Shown here: piece after piece, positions 3,958-6,343 of the stretch
How the letters are laid out: every line of letters begins with the position of its first letter
How positions within the stretch are numbered: the stretch's first letter is position 1
Assembly: GCA_024697705.1 (NCBI GenBank)
Contig: JAILFF010000322.1
Location: 1 to 6,343 of the forward strand
Source: Ruminococcus sp.
Lineage (GTDB): Bacteria; Bacillota; Clostridia; Oscillospirales; Ruminococcaceae
Reading direction: 5' to 3'
DNA: 6,343 nucleotides
The notes under the pieces: model-generated
What the model saw: only the letters and a program-made list of their open reading frames with translations
Databases searched by the model: none
Told to the model about the DNA's origin: nothing
Made by a program: the position numbers and the translations under genes

Positions 3958-3970
3958 GAAAAAATAATCA

Positions 3971-3999
3971 TTGACAAAACCGCAATTATGTAGTATAAT
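3971..3999 (+). promoter_or_regulatory. Promoter of ilvB
   Basis: TTGACA (3971-3976), 17-bp spacer, TATAAT (3994-3999): perfect consensus. Start expected near 4006, so the leader is only about 33 nt. That is too short for a T-box or a peptide attenuator, so regulation, if any, must act at the promoter. The gene's SD, TGGAGGAAG (GGAGG at 4025-4029), lies 9 bases before the ATG. Confidence 0.92.
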
Positions 4000-4038
4000 A
4001 AATAATATATCTTTGTTTCGATATGGAGGAAGTTTATT

Positions 4039-5724
4039 ATGCAGCTCAATGGTTCCGAAATACTTCTCGAATGTCTTCTCGAACAGGGCGCCGATACCGT
4101 TTTCGGCTATCCCGGAGGCGCGGTTCTCAATATCTATGACGCTCTTTACAAATATCAGGACAGAATCACTCACATAATCACGGCGCATGAGCAGGCTGCC
4201 TGCCACGCCGCCGACGGCTTTGCCCGCACTACGGGCAAGACGGGCGTAGTTATCGCTACGTCGGGTCCGGGCGCTACCAACCTCGTTACGGGTATCGCCA
4301 CCGCTAATATGGACTCCGTACCGCTTGTTGCCATCACGGGAAATGTCGGCACTTCGTCGCTGGGTCTCGATTCTTTCCAGGAAGTGGATATCTGCGGCAT
4401 AACCATGCCCGTCACCAAGCATAATTTCATCGTAAAGGACGTCCGCGAGCTTGCCGATACCGTCCGCGAGGCTTTCTACATAGCCAACGAGGGCAGACAG
4501 GGTCCCGTACTTATCGACATCCCGAAGGACGTTACCGCCGCTCTCTGTGAGTACGAGAAAAAGACTCCTCAGCCGATAATCAACCATAATCCCGCGGCGA
4601 TAAACGATCAGATAGCCCGCGCCGTGGAGCTTATCAAGGAATCCCGCAGACCGTTCGTTTACGCGGGCGGCGGAATAGTATCCTGCAACGCCGAGGGCGC
4701 TTTGGGCGAATTCGTCAGCAGAATCGACGCGCCTATCGCTCTTTCGCTGATGGGTCAGACCGCCTTCTACAACAAAGACCCTCGCTTTGTGGGTATGCTC
4801 GGTATGCACGGCACCAAGACGGCTTCCCTTGCGCTGGGCGAGTGCGACCTGATGATCGTTTTAGGCTCCCGCTTCTCCGACAGAGTGGCGCTCAACACCA
4901 AGACCTTCGCCAAGAACACGAAGGTAGTTCACGTAGAGATCGACCCCGCCGAGATAGGCAAGAACGTAAAGCCCTACTGCTACGTAAACGGCGACCTCAG
5001 ATACGTTCTCAATAAATTCAACGAAATGCTGCCGCAGGTAAGGCACCCCGAATGGATAGCACAGGTTGCCGAGTGGCAGAAGAAATACGCCCTCAGCATG
5101 GCGCCGATACACGATGTGAACGAAGTGCTTCCCGATCAGGTGATAAGAACGCTCAACCACCTGACGGGCGCTCAGGCGATAATCACGACTGAGGTCGGTC
5201 AGCATCAGATGTGGGCGGCGCAGTTCTACGACTTCACCGAGCCGCGCACCTTCGCTTCGAGCGGCGGCTTGGGCACGATGGGCTACGGCTTGGGCGCAGC
5301 GATCGGCGCTAAAGTCGGCAATCCCGACAAGACGGTAGTAAACATCGCGGGCGACGGCAGCTTCTTCATGAACTGCAACGAGCTTTCGACGCTTGCGAAG
5401 CACAATCTGCCCGTTATCGAGCTTGTGTTCGTCAACAACGTATTGGGCATGGTTCGTCAGTGGCAGAGGCTTTTCTATGATAAGCGTTTTTCGCAGACGA
5501 CTCTTGACCGCGGCACGGATTACATGAAGCTTGCTGAGGCGTTCGGCATCGAAGGCGTGCGCATCACGAGCAAGAACGAGATCGAGCCGGGCTTGAAGAG
5601 GGCTCTTGAATGCGGAAGACCGTGTCTTGTTGAGTGTGTTATCGACAAGGACGTAAATGTTCTGCCGATGGTACCTGCGGGCGGCGATGTATTGAAGCCC
5701 ATCATGGAGATGTCGCTTGATTAA
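4039..5724 (+). CDS. ilvB: Acetolactate synthase, large catalytic subunit
   Basis: This 561-residue thiamine-diphosphate enzyme (acetohydroxyacid synthase) condenses pyruvate with pyruvate or 2-oxobutyrate, the committed step to valine/leucine and isoleucine. The N-terminal TPP-binding domain has the catalytic glutamate E51 in AHEQAACHAADGFAR and VFGYPGGAVLNIYDAL before it. The central FAD-type domain includes LGECDLMIVLGSRFSDRV. The C-terminal domain has the Mg-TPP motif GDGS (438-441) through FVNN (464-467), followed by LGMVRQWQ and, near the end, VLPMVPAGG. Length matches the anabolic, FAD-containing IlvB/IlvI group rather than the catabolic AlsS. The start is set by GGAGG nine bases upstream. 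A strong terminator follows, and no small regulatory subunit (ilvN/ilvH) is in the window, so it must be encoded elsewhere if present. Confidence 0.97.
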   Translation: MQLNGSEILLECLLEQGADTVFGYPGGAVLNIYDALYKYQDRITHIITAHEQAACHAADGFARTTGKTGVVIATSGPGATNLVTGIATANMDSVPLVAITGNVGTSSLGLDSFQEVDICGITMPVTKHNFIVKDVRELADTVREAFYIANEGRQGPVLIDIPKDVTAALCEYEKKTPQPIINHNPAAINDQIARAVELIKESRRPFVYAGGGIVSCNAEGALGEFVSRIDAPIALSLMGQTAFYNKDPRFVGMLGMHGTKTASLALGECDLMIVLGSRFSDRVALNTKTFAKNTKVVHVEIDPAEIGKNVKPYCYVNGDLRYVLNKFNEMLPQVRHPEWIAQVAEWQKKYALSMAPIHDVNEVLPDQVIRTLNHLTGAQAIITTEVGQHQMWAAQFYDFTEPRTFASSGGLGTMGYGLGAAIGAKVGNPDKTVVNIAGDGSFFMNCNELSTLAKHNLPVIELVFVNNVLGMVRQWQRLFYDKRFSQTTLDRGTDYMKLAEAFGIEGVRITSKNEIEPGLKRALECGRPCLVECVIDKDVNVLPMVPAGGDVLKPIMEMSLD

Positions 5725-5733
5725 TAAAGAAGC

Positions 5734-5770
5734 AAGCTCCCCCGTGTATTTTTACTCAGGGGAGCTTTTT
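5734..5770 (+). terminator. Intrinsic terminator of ilvB
   Basis: Perfect 9-bp arms AAGCTCCCC (5734-5742) and GGGGAGCTT (5759-5767) with a 16-nt loop, followed by T residues to 5770. It lies 9 bp past the ilvB stop and indicates a single-gene transcript. Confidence 0.93.
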
Positions 5771-5806
5771 ACAAAAAGTAAAGGCAAGAGATCATCGTAA
5801 GCGCTG

Positions 5807-5825
5807 CAATATCATGGAAATATTG
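5807..5825. promoter_or_regulatory. Small dyad upstream of the leucine-rich-repeat gene
   Basis: CAATAT (5807-5812) and ATATTG (5820-5825) form perfect inverted arms around 7 bp in the short gap before the next gene. No convincing -35/-10 pair is visible in 5771-5853, so this may be an operator or chance. Confidence 0.25.
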
Positions 5826-5853
5826 ATCGCCATATCAGTATGGAGGAACAAAA

Positions 5854-6343
5854 ATGAAAAAGTACGGAAAAATAATAAGCGGCGCGATAGCAGCGGTCAT
5901 GGCTTTCGGCGGAGCGGGAGCATTTAACGCCGTCGCGGATAACACGGACGGCGCGGAGCTTGTCAGCGAAAGCCGGAATATCGAACTGCCGCCTATCCCG
6001 GTGGATAACGAGATCGCAAGCGGCACCTGCGGCAATGATCTGAAATGGATTCTCCGCGAAAGCGGTACGCTGACGGTCAGCGGCACGGGGGAGATGGCGG
6101 ATTATTTTTCAACGATGTCTAACCCCGCCCAAGCGCCGTGGCTCGGCTATAAGGATAAGATAAAGACTGTTATCATCGGGCTGGGCGTTACCTATATCGG
6201 CGAATCCGCATTCGAGAACTGCACGGCTATCGAAAGCGTAACGGTAAACGACACTGTTAAGGCTCTCGGCGAGGGCTGTTTCAGCGGGTGCTCGTCGCTC
6301 AAGGAATTACCCGAGATGAACGGCGTTGCTTTGATAAGCAGAA
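5854..6343 (+). CDS. Secreted leucine-rich-repeat protein, BspA-like, 5' part
   Basis: The first 163 residues of an exported protein; the gene runs off the right edge. The start is set by GGAGG seven bases before the ATG. Residues 1-28 are a signal peptide: basic MKKYGK, hydrophobic core IISGAIAAVMAFGGAGAF, and AVA-D as the likely cut after residue 28. A short spacer follows, then the SGTCGNDLKWILRESGTLTVSGTGEM module (56-81) and APW (94-96), which in clostridial cell-surface proteins precede BspA/LRR_5 repeats. The first repeats are visible as TVIIGLGVTYIGESAFENCTAIESVTV (105-131) and VKALGEGCFSGCSSLKELPEM (135-155). Such proteins take part in adhesion or surface assembly; the binding partner and the C-terminal anchor cannot be seen here. 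Confidence 0.88.
   Translation, partial: MKKYGKIISGAIAAVMAFGGAGAFNAVADNTDGAELVSESRNIELPPIPVDNEIASGTCGNDLKWILRESGTLTVSGTGEMADYFSTMSNPAQAPWLGYKDKIKTVIIGLGVTYIGESAFENCTAIESVTVNDTVKALGEGCFSGCSSLKELPEMNGVALISR

Larger units (their letters stand above)
3453..3960. repeat. Tandem cassette duplication, unit B
   Basis: Second unit of the head-to-tail duplication, beginning CACGGAAATCAATTTTC directly after unit A. It carries the same parts in the same order and is about 30 bp longer, mostly because its hairpin element is larger. It ends at the toxin B promoter, after which the ilvB promoter begins. Confidence 0.9.

Noticed and set aside
2975..3960. CRISPR-like array from the repeated units
   Set aside because: There are only two units of ~480-510 bp with genes and promoters inside, no short regular repeats and no spacers.
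4006..4038. T-box or attenuator ahead of ilvB
   Set aside because: The leader from the consensus promoter is only about 33 nt, with no specifier loop, no T-box motif and no terminator hairpin.
3796..4809. Long minus-strand open frame (337 residues) across toxin B and the 5' half of ilvB
   Set aside because: Arg/Ser/Gly-rich antisense shadow of ilvB that runs on out of frame through the toxin cassette; no SD and no recognisable domain.

Overview
The window looks like a chromosome segment of a gut or rumen Firmicute, most likely an Oscillospiraceae/Ruminococcus-type clostridium. The inference rests on the branched-chain amino acid genes, SD sequences close to AGGAGG, TTGACA-17-TATAAT promoters, a BspA-like leucine-rich-repeat secreted protein with the 'SGTCG...GTLTVSGTG' module, and an N-terminal phage-type domain (DUF6291-like) common in that group. 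The assignment is by resemblance only; no search was run.

Layout. 1-288: tail region downstream of ilvE with a two-way terminator. 289-1356 (minus): branched-chain aminotransferase, with its own promoter and a short leader hairpin. 1468-1885: a non-coding repeat patch made of a 12-bp tandem repeat, an ~87-bp direct repeat, a 139-bp MITE-like element with terminal inverted repeats, and the second copy of the direct repeat. 1932-2708 (minus): an orphan phage-replication-like protein with a hexanucleotide-encoded Lys/Asp linker. 2975-3960: two head-to-tail copies of a ~0.5-kb cassette. 4039-5724 (plus): acetolactate synthase large subunit with a consensus promoter and a strong terminator, not followed by a small subunit. 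5854-end (plus): start of a secreted leucine-rich-repeat protein, cut by the window edge.

The main finding is the duplicated cassette. Each copy encodes on the minus strand a 26-residue hydrophobic peptide (MTILEVLTLINVIIGIIGLVNNNKKK) with a promoter, a near-perfect SD held in a small hairpin, and a terminator. On the plus strand each copy has a perfect consensus promoter driving a ~105-nt RNA that is fully complementary to the 3' part of the peptide mRNA and ends at a hairpin overlapping the peptide's stop codon. This is the layout of a TxpA/RatA- or BsrG/SR4-like type I toxin-antitoxin system, present here twice. The two peptides are identical although their genes differ at two third-codon positions, so the protein appears to be under selection.

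The two outward-facing branched-chain amino acid genes (ilvE to the left, ilvB to the right) thus flank about 2.5 kb of accessory DNA: repeats, a phage-like orphan and the twin toxin-antitoxin cassettes. The second toxin promoter lies back-to-back with the ilvB promoter, 13 bp between their -35 boxes.
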